58,579 bases of DNA from Rikenellaceae bacterium (GCA_015059925.1 SUZL01000013.1:1-58579); one strand, 5' to 3'; positions 32,793-41,503 are shown, counted from the stretch's first letter. Notes: generated by a model not told the origin, from the letters alone. Made by a program: numbers and translations.

Positions 32793-33649
32793 TGAAACGA
32801 TTTTTTTCACTCTCGCTACTTCTGGCCGTCATTGCCTCGGTAGGCTGCAACAAACCTCGCGTTATCCCCGACGAGGTGCTGAGCGATATTTTCCGCGACG
32901 CGATGCTCATCAACGCCTACTATGACGTCAAGTCGGACCAGAGCCCCGATTCGCTCAATATCTACGAGCCGGTCTTTGCTCGTTATGGCTATACGGCTGA
33001 GGATGTGCAATATACGGTCGATAACATCTCTCGCCGCAAGAATGCCCGTCTGGGCGACGTGGCCGAGCGAATGATTGCCTCGCTCGACGAGCGTATGCAG
33101 TACCTTAACCGCGAATCGGCCAAGCTCGACACCATCGAGAATGTCGCCTTCCGCCGCTACACGCGCGCTCTTTTGGGCGACACTACCATCGTGGCCAAGA
33201 CGGCAGCCGACTCCACTAAGTTGCGCCTCTACCTCTACAACATCCATCCGGGCTACTACCGATTCACGAGCCTCTACTCTCTCGATTCGCTCGACAAGAG
33301 TGCGGGCCGCCGCTACCGCATCTACTTCGAGCGCGAGGATAGCACCCGCCGCGAGTTCTCGGAAGTAAGTCTTATGCGCCGTGCCGAGACCCAGATAAAC
33401 CAAAATCACCTGCTCATCGATTCCGAGGACGACATCGCCCGCTTGGTGATCGACTTCTACCACTTCGACGACGATATGGAGAAGAAGAAACGCACCGTTC
33501 CGAAGATCACGATCCACGACATAAGGGTGGAGTACACCCCTCCTGCGGAGTATTGTATGAAACGTATGCTCGACGAGCAGACGCAGATGCGCATCTTCTC
33601 CGACACGCTCATTCACACCATCGAGGCTTTGGCCCGCAAAAGCGAATAA
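32789..33649 (+). CDS. DUF4296 lipoprotein
   Basis: 286 residues. The signal peptide ends in VGCNK, predicting a lipoprotein. The mature start RVIPDEVLSDIFRDAMLINA with the YTAEDVQYTVDNISRRKNAR helix is the DUF4296 signature, found throughout Bacteroidetes directly beside LolE-like permeases. The remaining 170 residues, with YRFTSLYSLDSLDKSAGRRY and DDMEKKKRTVPKITIHDIRV, form a beta domain of unknown role. The start overlaps the permease stop (ATGA), so a joint envelope function is likely, but none has been shown. Confidence 0.85.
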   Translation: MMKRFFSLSLLLAVIASVGCNKPRVIPDEVLSDIFRDAMLINAYYDVKSDQSPDSLNIYEPVFARYGYTAEDVQYTVDNISRRKNARLGDVAERMIASLDERMQYLNRESAKLDTIENVAFRRYTRALLGDTTIVAKTAADSTKLRLYLYNIHPGYYRFTSLYSLDSLDKSAGRRYRIYFEREDSTRREFSEVSLMRRAETQINQNHLLIDSEDDIARLVIDFYHFDDDMEKKKRTVPKITIHDIRVEYTPPAEYCMKRMLDEQTQMRIFSDTLIHTIEALARKSE

Positions 33650-33680
33650 TCTCGCAAGAACGAATAACCTCGCAAAAAGT

Positions 33681-34814
33681 ATGCGCCGCATAGCATCCCA
33701 TTACCTCCTCGACCGAGGCCAGATCCTCGCCCGCCCCCTTCTGACAGTTGACGATCGGGGCCGCATCCTTGCTGTCGAGCAGTGGGAGAGCCTCGATCGG
33801 CTCCACTCCACCGAGTTCTACGCCGGAGCTCTCTGTGCAGGCTTTGTCAATGCCCATTGCCACATAGAGCTGAGCTACCTGCGCGGAGCAATCCCGCGTG
33901 GCACAGGCTTCGGAGGCTTCGCACGCGCCATCGGACAGGTGCGAGGCGGCTTCAGCGCCGAGGAGCGCGCGAGGGCACTCGTAGCGGCCGATGCTCGGAT
34001 GTGGCAGGAGGGTGTGGCCGCCGTAGCCGATATTGTCAATGGCGCGACCTCGTTCGAGATGAAGCGTCGCAGCCCCATCCGCTACCGCTCCTTTGCCGAA
34101 CTCTTCGGCCTGTGCTCCAACGTGGAGAGTGTAGAGGAACTTCTGCAACATCCGCAGACCACCATCACTCCCCACTCCACCTACTCGCTTCAGGATGGCC
34201 CCTTCCGCCTTTCGGCCGCGATGGCCGCTGGAGCGCCTCTCTCGATCCATTTTATGGAGTCGGAGGACGAGCAGGCCCTCTTCGACGGCTCGGGCTCGCT
34301 CGCCGCGTGGTATGAGCGTATGGGGTGGCTGTGCGATTTTTTGCATTACGGCTCTCCCGCCCGCCGACTGACCGAGTCGCTTGAGCGCGAGCAGCGACTG
34401 CTGCTCATTCACGCCTGCTGCGTGGGCGAGGAGGAGTTGCAACTGCTTAACGACCACTTTATCAATCCCATAGCGTGGGTGCTGTGCCCCCGCTCCAACG
34501 ACTATATCTCCTCGTTGCGACCGCCTACGGAGTTGCTTCGCTCGTGGGGCGCAATGATCTGCGTCGGCACCGACTCGTTGGCCTCCAACGAGAGCCTCTC
34601 TATTGTCGAGGAGCTGAAGTGCTTTGCGGGCGTACCCCTTAAGGAGTGCCTCGCGTGGGCCACGATCAATGGCGCTCGTGCCCTCGGCCTTGAGGCCGAG
34701 CTGGGATCTGTCGAGGTTGGCAAGTGCCCCGGCATTGTGCTGTTGGAGGGACTCGATATGAGCGGCTCGGAGCCGCAGCTGACGGCCTCGACTACCGCCC
34801 GCCGACTGATATAA
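33681..34814 (+). CDS. Amidohydrolase-family protein
   Basis: 377 residues of the metal-dependent amidohydrolase superfamily (TrzA/ATZ-like). GFVNAHCHIELSYLRGAIPR contains the HxH metal ligands. Later ligand regions are LSIHFMESEDE, LLLIHACCVGEEE and ICVGTDSLASNESL (the catalytic Asp is in GTDS). The last part is the small beta domain LGSVEVGKCPGIVLLEG. It resembles deaminases of adenosine-like compounds, including aminofutalosine deaminase of menaquinone synthesis, but the substrate is not shown. It ends four bases before the PKD lipoprotein start. Confidence 0.75.
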   Translation: MRRIASHYLLDRGQILARPLLTVDDRGRILAVEQWESLDRLHSTEFYAGALCAGFVNAHCHIELSYLRGAIPRGTGFGGFARAIGQVRGGFSAEERARALVAADARMWQEGVAAVADIVNGATSFEMKRRSPIRYRSFAELFGLCSNVESVEELLQHPQTTITPHSTYSLQDGPFRLSAAMAAGAPLSIHFMESEDEQALFDGSGSLAAWYERMGWLCDFLHYGSPARRLTESLEREQRLLLIHACCVGEEELQLLNDHFINPIAWVLCPRSNDYISSLRPPTELLRSWGAMICVGTDSLASNESLSIVEELKCFAGVPLKECLAWATINGARALGLEAELGSVEVGKCPGIVLLEGLDMSGSEPQLTASTTARRLI

Positions 34815-34818
34815 ACCA

Positions 34819-36510
34819 ATGAATATGAAACGATTAATTATATTTCTGCTTCTGCTCCCGCTCTTTGCGGCGTGCAACAAGGACGAGGTCATCACGGCCG
34901 ATCCCCTGCCCACCATCACGCTCGACTCGCCGACGGGAGTCTATACCGTCAAGTGCGGCCAGAGCCTCACGCTCCGTCCCACGATCAACTATGCCGACCG
35001 CGTGAGCTGGATTATGGATGGCACAACGCTCTCGACCTCACCCACTTACACCTTCACCTCCGACCGCGAGGGCACTTTCTACCTGCTCCTGCGCGCCGAG
35101 AACGCAACGGGCACGGCCGAGGAGGAGATGCGCATCGAGGTGGTGGCACTCGCGCCGCCCCACATATCGTTTGCGGTCGATTCGAGCGGCGAGATGACGC
35201 TGCTTGTCGGGCAGGAATACACCTTCGAGCCTGTGATTGAGGGTGTTGAGACTGCCACGCTCGAGTGGCGGCTCGATGGCGCGGTGGTCGGCAATGAGCC
35301 TACCTACACCTGCTCGTTCGACTCCGCAGGCGACCACACGCTCTCGCTGCGCGCCGAGAATGAGGATGGCAGCGACGAGCAGTCGCTCACGCTCCACGTC
35401 GTTGAGCACGCCGAGGCTGCGATCCATATCGCCACCACGCGCAACGTCGCTCTTGGTCGCACGCTCTGGCTTGAGCCCATTGTCGAGGGTTTTGCAGATG
35501 CCGCCTACTCGTGGCAGATCGACGGAGAGGAGGTCTCGACCGATCCCCTCTTCGCCTTCCGCCCCACGGCCGAGGGAGAGTATGATATTCTGCTGATTGT
35601 CAGCGACTCCGATGGCCAAAAGGCCGACACTACAATCCACGTCGAGTGCTGTCCCGCCGAGGGCCAATATATGCGTTCACCCACCGCTGCGAGCCAGCGC
35701 GAGTGGCATAAAGTCTATGAGTACCTCCCCGCCCCGGGCCAATTCATCAACGAGCCGCAGTCGGGCTTCGCCGATGTCAGCACCGAGGCCGCCGCGCTCG
35801 CCTACGCCGAGGAGCGCCTCGCCGCAGGGAAATATCTCTCTCTGGGCGGCTTTGGCGGCTACGTTGTTGTCGGCTTCGACCATAGCATCGTCGCGGGCGA
35901 CGACTACGACTTCAGCATCGCAGGAAATATGTACGAAGGCTCGTCGGAGGCTGGTATTGTGTGGGTTATGCAGGATACCAACGGCAACGGCCTGCCCGAC
36001 GACGAGTGGTACGAGCTTCGCGGCTCGGAGTGGGGTAGCGACCGCCACCGCCGCAACTATGCGATAACCTACTTCCGTCCCACCTCGCCCGACTCGGCCG
36101 TTCAGTGGCGCGCGTCGGACGGTACGAGCGGCACGATTGCCCACAACACATCCCACACGCAGCCCTACTACTACCCGCTGTGGCTTGACGTAGAGAGCTA
36201 TACGCTCTCTGGCTCGATGCTTGCGCCCAAGACCTCGGTAAATGCGGCAACGGGCAATCAGGTCAATGAGGCCTATGCGTGGGGCTATGCCGACAATATG
36301 GGCAGCGACGCGGCCAAGGTGGACTCCACCGACGGCCAGACCGCTATTAAGAGCTACTTCAAGATCGCCAATGCCGTCAATGTCGATGGCTCAACGGCCG
36401 AGCTACGATACATCGACTTTGTGAAGGTGCAGACCTCGATCAACCACGTCGCAGGGGCGCTGGGCGAGATCTCGACCGAGGTGCTCGGATTTGAAGACGA
36501 AAATATGTAA
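34819..36510 (+). CDS. PKD-domain surface lipoprotein
   Basis: 563 residues from ATG 34819. A signal peptide (RLIIFLLLLPLFAACNK) ends in a lipobox. Three PKD/Ig-like repeats follow (about 30-110, 112-195, 196-280), each with the WxxDGxxVxxxPTY-like core: SWIMDGTTLSTSPTYTF, EWRLDGAVVGNEPTYTC and SWQIDGEEVSTDPLFAF. The C-terminal domain (about 285-563) contains GGFGGYVVVGFDHSIVAGDD, DTNGNGLPDDEWYELRGSE and AYAWGYADN. Similar proteins occur near TonB-dependent transporters, including cobalamin loci, but none is adjacent here. It probably binds a ligand at the cell surface. Confidence 0.8.
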   Translation: MNMKRLIIFLLLLPLFAACNKDEVITADPLPTITLDSPTGVYTVKCGQSLTLRPTINYADRVSWIMDGTTLSTSPTYTFTSDREGTFYLLLRAENATGTAEEEMRIEVVALAPPHISFAVDSSGEMTLLVGQEYTFEPVIEGVETATLEWRLDGAVVGNEPTYTCSFDSAGDHTLSLRAENEDGSDEQSLTLHVVEHAEAAIHIATTRNVALGRTLWLEPIVEGFADAAYSWQIDGEEVSTDPLFAFRPTAEGEYDILLIVSDSDGQKADTTIHVECCPAEGQYMRSPTAASQREWHKVYEYLPAPGQFINEPQSGFADVSTEAAALAYAEERLAAGKYLSLGGFGGYVVVGFDHSIVAGDDYDFSIAGNMYEGSSEAGIVWVMQDTNGNGLPDDEWYELRGSEWGSDRHRRNYAITYFRPTSPDSAVQWRASDGTSGTIAHNTSHTQPYYYPLWLDVESYTLSGSMLAPKTSVNAATGNQVNEAYAWGYADNMGSDAAKVDSTDGQTAIKSYFKIANAVNVDGSTAELRYIDFVKVQTSINHVAGALGEISTEVLGFEDENM

Positions 36511-36531
36511 ACAATTAAACGATAGTTAATT

Positions 36532-37059
36532 ATGGAACTTAAAGAGATTATTTCGCGCCGTCGCAGTACGCGCAAATTCCTCCCTACGCCCGTTGAGCGT
36601 GAGCGCCTCGAGCGCGTTGTTGAGATGGCTTTGCAGGCCCCCTCGTCGCGCAATAGTCGCTCGACACGATTTATGATTGTGCAGAATCCCGACCTGTTGG
36701 AGAAGATGTCGCGTATGCGCGATTACGGCTCTGCTTTTATGAAGGATGCCGCCGCCGCTATCCTCGTTATGGGCGACAAGCGCGCAACCGACCTTTGGAT
36801 CGACAACTGCGCCATTTCGGCCACCACACTGCAGCTCGCCGTTGTCGATGAGGGCCTCGCATCGTGCTGGGTACACGTCAATGACCGCCCCTGCCTGCAG
36901 GCCGAGCCCGATGGCCGCAAGGCTGACGACTACCTGCGCGAGTTGCTCGACCTGCCCGAGCATTATGGTATTCTATGCGCCGTAGCGCTCGGTTATTCCG
37001 ACTTCGAGCCCAAGCCCCTGCCTCCTTATGAGGGCGAGGAGCGTGTTATATGGAAGTAA
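36532..37059 (+). CDS. Nitroreductase-family flavoprotein
   Basis: 175 residues. The FMN-binding start IISRRRSTRKFLPTPVERE, APSSRNSRSTRFMIVQ, KDAAAAILVMGDKRAT, and DNCAISATTLQLAVVDEGL fit the small nitroreductase group that uses FMN and NAD(P)H. The substrate is unknown; the family reduces nitroaromatics, quinones or flavin precursors. The stop codon overlaps the inverted end of a MITE-like element, so the element inserted exactly at the gene end. The last in-frame residue pair is Trp-Lys. Confidence 0.87.
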   Translation: MELKEIISRRRSTRKFLPTPVERERLERVVEMALQAPSSRNSRSTRFMIVQNPDLLEKMSRMRDYGSAFMKDAAAAILVMGDKRATDLWIDNCAISATTLQLAVVDEGLASCWVHVNDRPCLQAEPDGRKADDYLRELLDLPEHYGILCAVALGYSDFEPKPLPPYEGEERVIWK

Positions 37060-37176
37060 AATTGCCTAACAAGGCTCTTTTGGCGTCTGGCTTGCCCTCG
37101 AATCCTCACATACTTCACGGTATGCTGCGGTTCTCGGCCTGCGTCCAGCCTCAAAATAGCTCTTGTTATACAATTT
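37059..37176. mobile_element. MITE-like element, copy 1
   Basis: 118 bases bounded by AAATTGCCTAACAAG (37059-37073) and CTTGTTATACAATTT (37162-37176), inverted ends with two mismatches. It contains no transposase. It aligns with copy 2 at 38694 along its whole length (shared words GCCCTC, TTCGG, AGCCT/TAAAA). Its left end covers the stop codon of the nitroreductase gene. Confidence 0.7.
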
Positions 37177-37192
37177 TAAGACAAGGTAAGAA

Positions 37193-37218
37193 AAAGGGTG
37201 TCCGTTTGGACACCCTTT
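37193..37218. terminator. Bidirectional terminator
   Basis: AAAGGGTGTCC (37193-37203) pairs perfectly over 11 bp with GGACACCCTTT (37208-37218) around a GTTT loop. It lies between the convergent nitroreductase and plug/TonB genes. Confidence 0.88.
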
Positions 37219-37220
37219 CT

Positions 37221-37808
37221 CTATCTAATTCTAATCACTCTCTCCCTCGGCATTCGGCTCCCGACGGGCACCGTCACGCGCAGAACGTGCTGCGTCTCAA
37301 TGCCTTCGCCATCCTTCTTGGCTGCTACCCATCGTGGAGCCTCCTTTATGGCGCTGCGCACGCGGTTGAGCAATCTTCTGTCGCTCGACTCCAACACCTC
37401 GCGCTCGCTCACCACACCCTCGGGGCTTACCCTGATCGACATCACCACTTGCGCCACAGGATCCATCTCGCCCCACTTGATCTGCTGTGCGATGTAGTTG
37501 CTGAAGTTCGTCTCCTCGCCCTCGACCTCAAATCGCGCGGGGGTGTCGTAACGGAGCGAGATCACAATCACGCCGTTCGAGGCCTCCGTTCCGTACTTTG
37601 CGATGGTCTCCTCGTCGGCGGGCAGCATCGTGTTGCTTAGAATATCCTCGGGCTCAATCGCGCGCACCTGCTCCTCGCTCATCCGCTGGCCATTGACGAT
37701 ATAGATCGGCAGTCGCGGCGTAAAGACCTGCGCCGAGAGGCTCTGCGCCACCAGCACAAAGAGAAGACAAAGCCCAGCGTAAATTATTGATCTAAAACCT
37801 TTTATCAT
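37221..37808 (-). CDS. Plug-like/TonB C-terminal protein
   Basis: 195 residues. A signal peptide (to about 26, SLSAQ) is followed by a short TonB-receptor-plug-like part (LPIYIVNGQRMSEEQVRAIE and ETIAKYGTEASNGVIVISLR). The C-terminal ~95 residues match the TonB C-terminal domain (VAQVVMSIRVSPEGVVSERE, RSAIKEAPRWVAAKKDGEG). No membrane anchor other than the signal peptide is seen, so it is not a standard energy transducer. It may be a periplasmic or outer-membrane accessory. It overlaps the DUF2490 gene by four bases. Confidence 0.72.
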   Translation of the reverse strand: MIKGFRSIIYAGLCLLFVLVAQSLSAQVFTPRLPIYIVNGQRMSEEQVRAIEPEDILSNTMLPADEETIAKYGTEASNGVIVISLRYDTPARFEVEGEETNFSNYIAQQIKWGEMDPVAQVVMSIRVSPEGVVSEREVLESSDRRLLNRVRSAIKEAPRWVAAKKDGEGIETQHVLRVTVPVGSRMPRERVIRIR

Positions 37809-38587
37809 AACGAAAACGTGTAATCAATCCCGATGACGTGTCCGCTCATTCTCCCCAGTGTCCACTGCGTCAAATCGCCCGACGGGTAGTCGTACGCCGC
37901 CCTTAACGATCGGTCGAGATTGACCATATAGTAAAAATTCATTCTGTTCTTGTTGTTGATCTTCATCACCGATCCCGCCACCAAACGCAGGCAACTGACG
38001 TAGCCGCGTCGCCCGATCTTCTCGCTTAGGCAGTTCTGCACTCTGTCCCGCGCGTTGCACAGCACAAATAGCTCGGTGTAGGCGTACGGAGTCCAGCGTG
38101 AGGCATTGCGGTAGGCGCCTCGGAGTTGCGTTCGCATCGTGAGCGATGGCTGCGGCGTGGTGTTGCGGTCGATCTCAAAGTCGCTCCAGATCAACATCAT
38201 AAGCTCCCTCAAGGAGAGATCAAATTGCCCTACGGAGAGCTTTCCCACGATGCTTGTCTCCGAGCGGTGTTTGTTGCGCCAGCCCTTGCCCGTGCGCTCG
38301 GTAAGGAGCGTATATTCGGTCGTTGCATCGAGGAACTTCAGCGGGCTGTATCGCACCCTTACGCCCGACAGTATCACGTCCATCTTCCCCATATTCTGCT
38401 TCACGCGTCCCTCCTCGTTCCACGTCAGCATCCACTTCTGTCCGAGCGGAATCTCGAGCGATAGCTTCAGTCGTCCTTGCAGGTCGCTCGCGGTCGTGCG
38501 GTCGAGCTCGACTGTTGATGCATCTGTTTGCGCCAAAGCGACTGCGGCCCAGCAGAGGAGCAATATGGTTGTGAGGACTCTTTTCAT
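37805..38587 (-). CDS. DUF2490 outer-membrane protein
   Basis: 260 residues with a signal peptide (cut after AAVALAQ, about 20). The mature part has repeated amphipathic strands: LSLEIPLGQKWMLTWNEEGR, RVRYSPLKFLDATTEYTLLT, SLTMRTQLRGAYRNASRWTP, and a final GHVIGIDYTFSL ending in aromatic-x-aromatic style, as in barrel proteins. DUF2490 proteins are predicted outer-membrane barrels of unknown function. It is the first gene of a two-gene unit with the plug/TonB protein, which suggests the two products interact. Confidence 0.82.
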   Translation of the reverse strand: MKRVLTTILLLCWAAVALAQTDASTVELDRTTASDLQGRLKLSLEIPLGQKWMLTWNEEGRVKQNMGKMDVILSGVRVRYSPLKFLDATTEYTLLTERTGKGWRNKHRSETSIVGKLSVGQFDLSLRELMMLIWSDFEIDRNTTPQPSLTMRTQLRGAYRNASRWTPYAYTELFVLCNARDRVQNCLSEKIGRRGYVSCLRLVAGSVMKINNKNRMNFYYMVNLDRSLRAAYDYPSGDLTQWTLGRMSGHVIGIDYTFSL

Positions 38588-38623
38588 ATCGGGGAATTAT
38601 CGCCCGCGAGGGGGCCGAGTCCA

Positions 38624-38648
38624 CAAAAGTAACACTTTTTTGTTACTT
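38624..38648 (-). promoter_or_regulatory. -7 box with overlapping 7-bp dyad
   Basis: On the minus strand TACTTTTG (38631-38624) fits TAnnTTTG, 37 bases before the DUF2490 start. A dyad AAGTAAC (38627-38633) / GTTACTT (38642-38648) overlaps it. Such a dyad could bind a dimeric regulator; no regulator gene is adjacent. Confidence 0.45.
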
Positions 38649-38693
38649 AACGGAAAAACCCTCCGTTTTTATATGTGCAACCAAAAAAAATTG

Positions 38694-38812
38694 AAATTGT
38701 CTAACAAGGTGATTTTTGCGTTATACTCGCCCTCAAAATGCTCATTTACGCCTCGGTAAACTGCGCTTTTTCGGGCTTCGCAAGCCTTAAAATCCCTCTT
38801 GTTATACAATTC
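38694..38812. mobile_element. MITE-like element, copy 2
   Basis: 119 bases bounded by AAATTGTCTAACAAG (38694-38708) and CTTGTTATACAATT (38798-38811). Its length and inverted ends match copy 1, 1.6 kb away. The minus-strand interior reads as protein-like in one frame (YNKRDFKACEARKSAVYRGV), which is unlikely to be functional. Confidence 0.7.
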
Positions 38813-38822
38813 CAAAAGAAAA

Positions 38823-38854
38823 GGGCTGTCGCAGCATAACTTGTTGGACAGCCC
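38823..38854 (-). terminator. Probable terminator of the S46 peptidase gene
   Basis: On the minus strand GGGCTGTC (38854-38847) pairs with GACAGCCC (38830-38823) and is followed by TTTTCTTTT. It lies 210 bases downstream of the peptidase gene. Between them (38855-39063) are two more hairpins: CCCCTGCC-TGA-GGCGGGGG (38951-38969) and GCGGCC-TCG-GGCCGC (38996-39010). No gene is seen in 38588-39063. Confidence 0.6.
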
Positions 38855-39063
38855 CAATTTTCAACCCTATATATATAATAGGTAATAATATCCAATCTTG
38901 CACAACCATCTGTTGCTCCACTTTGAGGAGCCGCTCTGCGGCGACCAAAGCCCCTGCCTGAGGCGGGGGTTGGGGGTGGGTCAGAGACTGTTAGTGCGGC
39001 CTCGGGCCGCAAGGTAGGCCTTCAGAAGCGAGAAAACCAACCGTTAGTGCAGAAGGGTTTTTG

Positions 39064-41151
39064 TTATTTTCGCTTACTAACAATATCCAGCTCGCTCATA
39101 ATATGATTGCAGCCTGCGAACTTGTCGATAACGAAGAGAACGTAACGTACATCCACCGCGATGCAACGCTGCAACTCGGGCTCGAACGCCACATCACCCG
39201 ACATAGCCTCCCAGTTGCCGTCGAACGCCAGACCGATCAGGCGGCCGTTGCCGTCGAGTACGGGCGAGCCTGAGTTACCACCCGTAATATCGAGGTTGCA
39301 GAGGAATCCGACGTGCAGCTTGCCATCAGCATCGGCGTAGCGGCCGTAATCCTTCTTGCGGAAGAGCTCCTTGAGCTTCTCCTCTACGGTGAACTCCAGC
39401 GGGTTCGAGGTATCCTCCTTCGCAATCACACCCTCGAGCGTGGTGAAGTAGTTGTAGGTGATAGCGTCGGCGGGGTTGTAGGGCAGCACCTGACCGTATG
39501 TGAGACGGATCGTGAAGTTCGCATCCGAGTACCACGCCTTCTTGGGATCCATCTTCATACGACCATCGACGTAGAGGCGGTGTGCCTCGTTGTACTTGGG
39601 CGAGAGTGCCTGATAAGCGGGCACGAGTGAGTTGTAGCTCTTGATCACCGACTGCGCCAGCGCATATGCGGGATCCTCCTTGCGAGCCTCGTCGCTCAGG
39701 TTCTTCGCCTTCTCCAATGAGTAGAAGGCCGAGTTGTTGTAGAGCCAATCAACATACTGCTCGATGTTGCCGCCAAACTGCGTGTCGATAACCTCTGCAT
39801 AGATCGAGGGCAGATACTTGGGATCCATATTCTCCTTTGCGATGGTCATCATACGCTTTGCCACCTTGCGGTCGAGCTCCACCTCGTAATCCTTGTAGAA
39901 TGCCTCCAGACGGGGCGTTGCGGTGCGAGCGGCGGTGATGATCTCAATGCCGCGCAGGAATGCCTCCTGAAGATACTGCATCGAACCCTCGATGGGGGTA
40001 ATCTCGGCAATCACCTTCTCCATATTGGGCAGCGCGTCGATGTAACGCTCCTCGGGCAGGGTGTTGGCGTTAGCCCATTTCTGGAACGCCTGCTCCTCGC
40101 TCTGCTTCAGCCCCTTCACGTTGAGTTTCTGAATACCGTTCGACATACCGATCGAGTTTTTCCAGTAGTTCGACGAGCTGGCATACTTCGATGCGTACTT
40201 GATGCGTACCGCGTCGCTTGCCTCCATCGCCTCCCACAAAATCTCCTGACGCTCGCCGCGGATGAAGATACGCTGCGGGTTATCAACCTCCAGCATCTGG
40301 TCGATCTCGTACGAGGTCATATAGCGGGTGGTCGAGCCGGGGAAGCCCATCACCATCGAAAAATCGCCCTCCTTGTAGCCGTCGATCGAGATCTCGAGAT
40401 GACGCTTGGGCTTGTAGGGTACGTTCTCCTTCGAGTATGCTGCGGGCTTGTTATCCTTCGACGCATATACGCGGAAGATCGAGAAGTCGCCCGTATGACG
40501 GGGCCACATCCAGTTGTCTGTGTCGCCACCGAACTTACCGATCGATGAGGGGGGAGTTCCCACCAGACGAATGTCGGTGAAGGTCTCATATACGAACGCA
40601 AAATACTGATTGCCACCGAAGAATGCCACAACCTGCGACGATTGTCCCTCGGGCAGGCCCTCGTTCATCTTCTTCACCAGCGCCTCGGTGTTCTCCGCTA
40701 CGATCTTCTGTCGCTCCTCCTCGCCTGCGATCGAGGGCACGTTGCCAAGAATAGTTGCCGTAACATCCTCGATCGACACAACGAAACGAACTGACAATCC
40801 CGGCACGGGCAGCTCCTCGCCGTGCGACGAAGCCCAGAAACCGTACTTCAGGTAGTCGTGCTCAACCGACGAGAGCGCCTGAATCGAGCCGTAGCCGCAG
40901 TGGTGGTTGGTGAAGATAAGTCCCTTGTCCGAAACGATTTCGCCCGTACAGCCGCCACCGAAAATGACGATAGCATCCTTGAGCGAAGACTTATTCACCG
41001 AGTAGATATCCTCGGCCGAGAGCTTCAAGCCCTTGGCCTTCATATCCTTAATGTTCATCTTCTGAAGATAGGGCAGAAGCCACATACCCTCATCAGCCAT
41101 AGCCGTGAGCGACATCATCGCAGCGGCCAGAGTAAATAGTACTTTTTTCAT
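39064..41151 (-). CDS. S46 dipeptidyl-peptidase, DPP7 type
   Basis: 695 residues with a signal peptide (cut near SLTAMA, about 19); exported to the periplasm, where it removes dipeptides from oligopeptides. The chymotrypsin-type triad is visible: H84 in TNHHCGYGS, D222 in PRHTGDFSIFR, S627 in TGGNSGSPVLDG. The S1 position reads G645 in GLAFDGNWEAMSGD, as in DPP7 (hydrophobic P1). DPP11 has Arg there (FDRVWEG) for acidic P1. The length is normal. Amino acids are a main nutrient for such organisms, which fits. It is monocistronic. Confidence 0.92.
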   Translation of the reverse strand: MKKVLFTLAAAMMSLTAMADEGMWLLPYLQKMNIKDMKAKGLKLSAEDIYSVNKSSLKDAIVIFGGGCTGEIVSDKGLIFTNHHCGYGSIQALSSVEHDYLKYGFWASSHGEELPVPGLSVRFVVSIEDVTATILGNVPSIAGEEERQKIVAENTEALVKKMNEGLPEGQSSQVVAFFGGNQYFAFVYETFTDIRLVGTPPSSIGKFGGDTDNWMWPRHTGDFSIFRVYASKDNKPAAYSKENVPYKPKRHLEISIDGYKEGDFSMVMGFPGSTTRYMTSYEIDQMLEVDNPQRIFIRGERQEILWEAMEASDAVRIKYASKYASSSNYWKNSIGMSNGIQKLNVKGLKQSEEQAFQKWANANTLPEERYIDALPNMEKVIAEITPIEGSMQYLQEAFLRGIEIITAARTATPRLEAFYKDYEVELDRKVAKRMMTIAKENMDPKYLPSIYAEVIDTQFGGNIEQYVDWLYNNSAFYSLEKAKNLSDEARKEDPAYALAQSVIKSYNSLVPAYQALSPKYNEAHRLYVDGRMKMDPKKAWYSDANFTIRLTYGQVLPYNPADAITYNYFTTLEGVIAKEDTSNPLEFTVEEKLKELFRKKDYGRYADADGKLHVGFLCNLDITGGNSGSPVLDGNGRLIGLAFDGNWEAMSGDVAFEPELQRCIAVDVRYVLFVIDKFAGCNHIMSELDIVSKRK

Positions 41152-41201
41152 CTTTTTTATTCTATTAAATTGTAATATACCTTATTATGATATCTTTTGG
41201 C

Positions 41202-41209
41202 CAAAGATA
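41202..41209 (-). promoter_or_regulatory. -7 promoter box for the S46 peptidase
   Basis: On the minus strand TATCTTTG fits TAnnTTTG exactly, 50 bases before the ATG. The leader is very A/T-rich. The stretch up to the str promoter (41210-41637) holds only the shared motif described next, and no gene. Confidence 0.6.
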
Positions 41210-41460
41210 CGCATAAAAAATGAAACACTCCGCCTCTCGCCCCTTTTTTAATCGAAAACCCCTCCGATTTTAATCGGAAAATCGCTCCGCCGACGCCCGA
41301 TTCTACCCCTTTTTTGCCCCTTTTCGGCCTCTTTTTTGCACTCGCCGTTTGTCCGTTTTTTTGCTCCAAAATTGACCTTGGCCGCCGCTCCGACCAACCC
41401 CCTCCAAACCGCCCTCAAAGGCTGAAAATAGCACTTTGCGACCAGCGTTTGGTCAGTTTT

Positions 41461-41503
41461 GACGCTCCAATGTTAATTAATTGTAAAGTGCTGAAAAATA
41501 CGC
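41461..41503 (+). promoter_or_regulatory. Two-part motif upstream of rpsL (shared with rpsH)
   Basis: Box B, CGCTCCAATGTTAATTAA (41463-41480), is followed directly by box A, TTG-AAAGTGC-TGAAAA type (41481-41503). Box A matches 52126-52148 at 19 of 23 positions, and all four differences are transitions. A reversed GCACTTT at 41431-41437 can pair with AAAGTGC at 41485-41491. Its role is unknown. Confidence 0.5.

Noticed and set aside
38669..39012. Minus-strand frames in and beside MITE copy 2
   Set aside because: They read through the repeat (YNKRDFKACE...) and stop at its edges; similar frames in copy 1 are broken.
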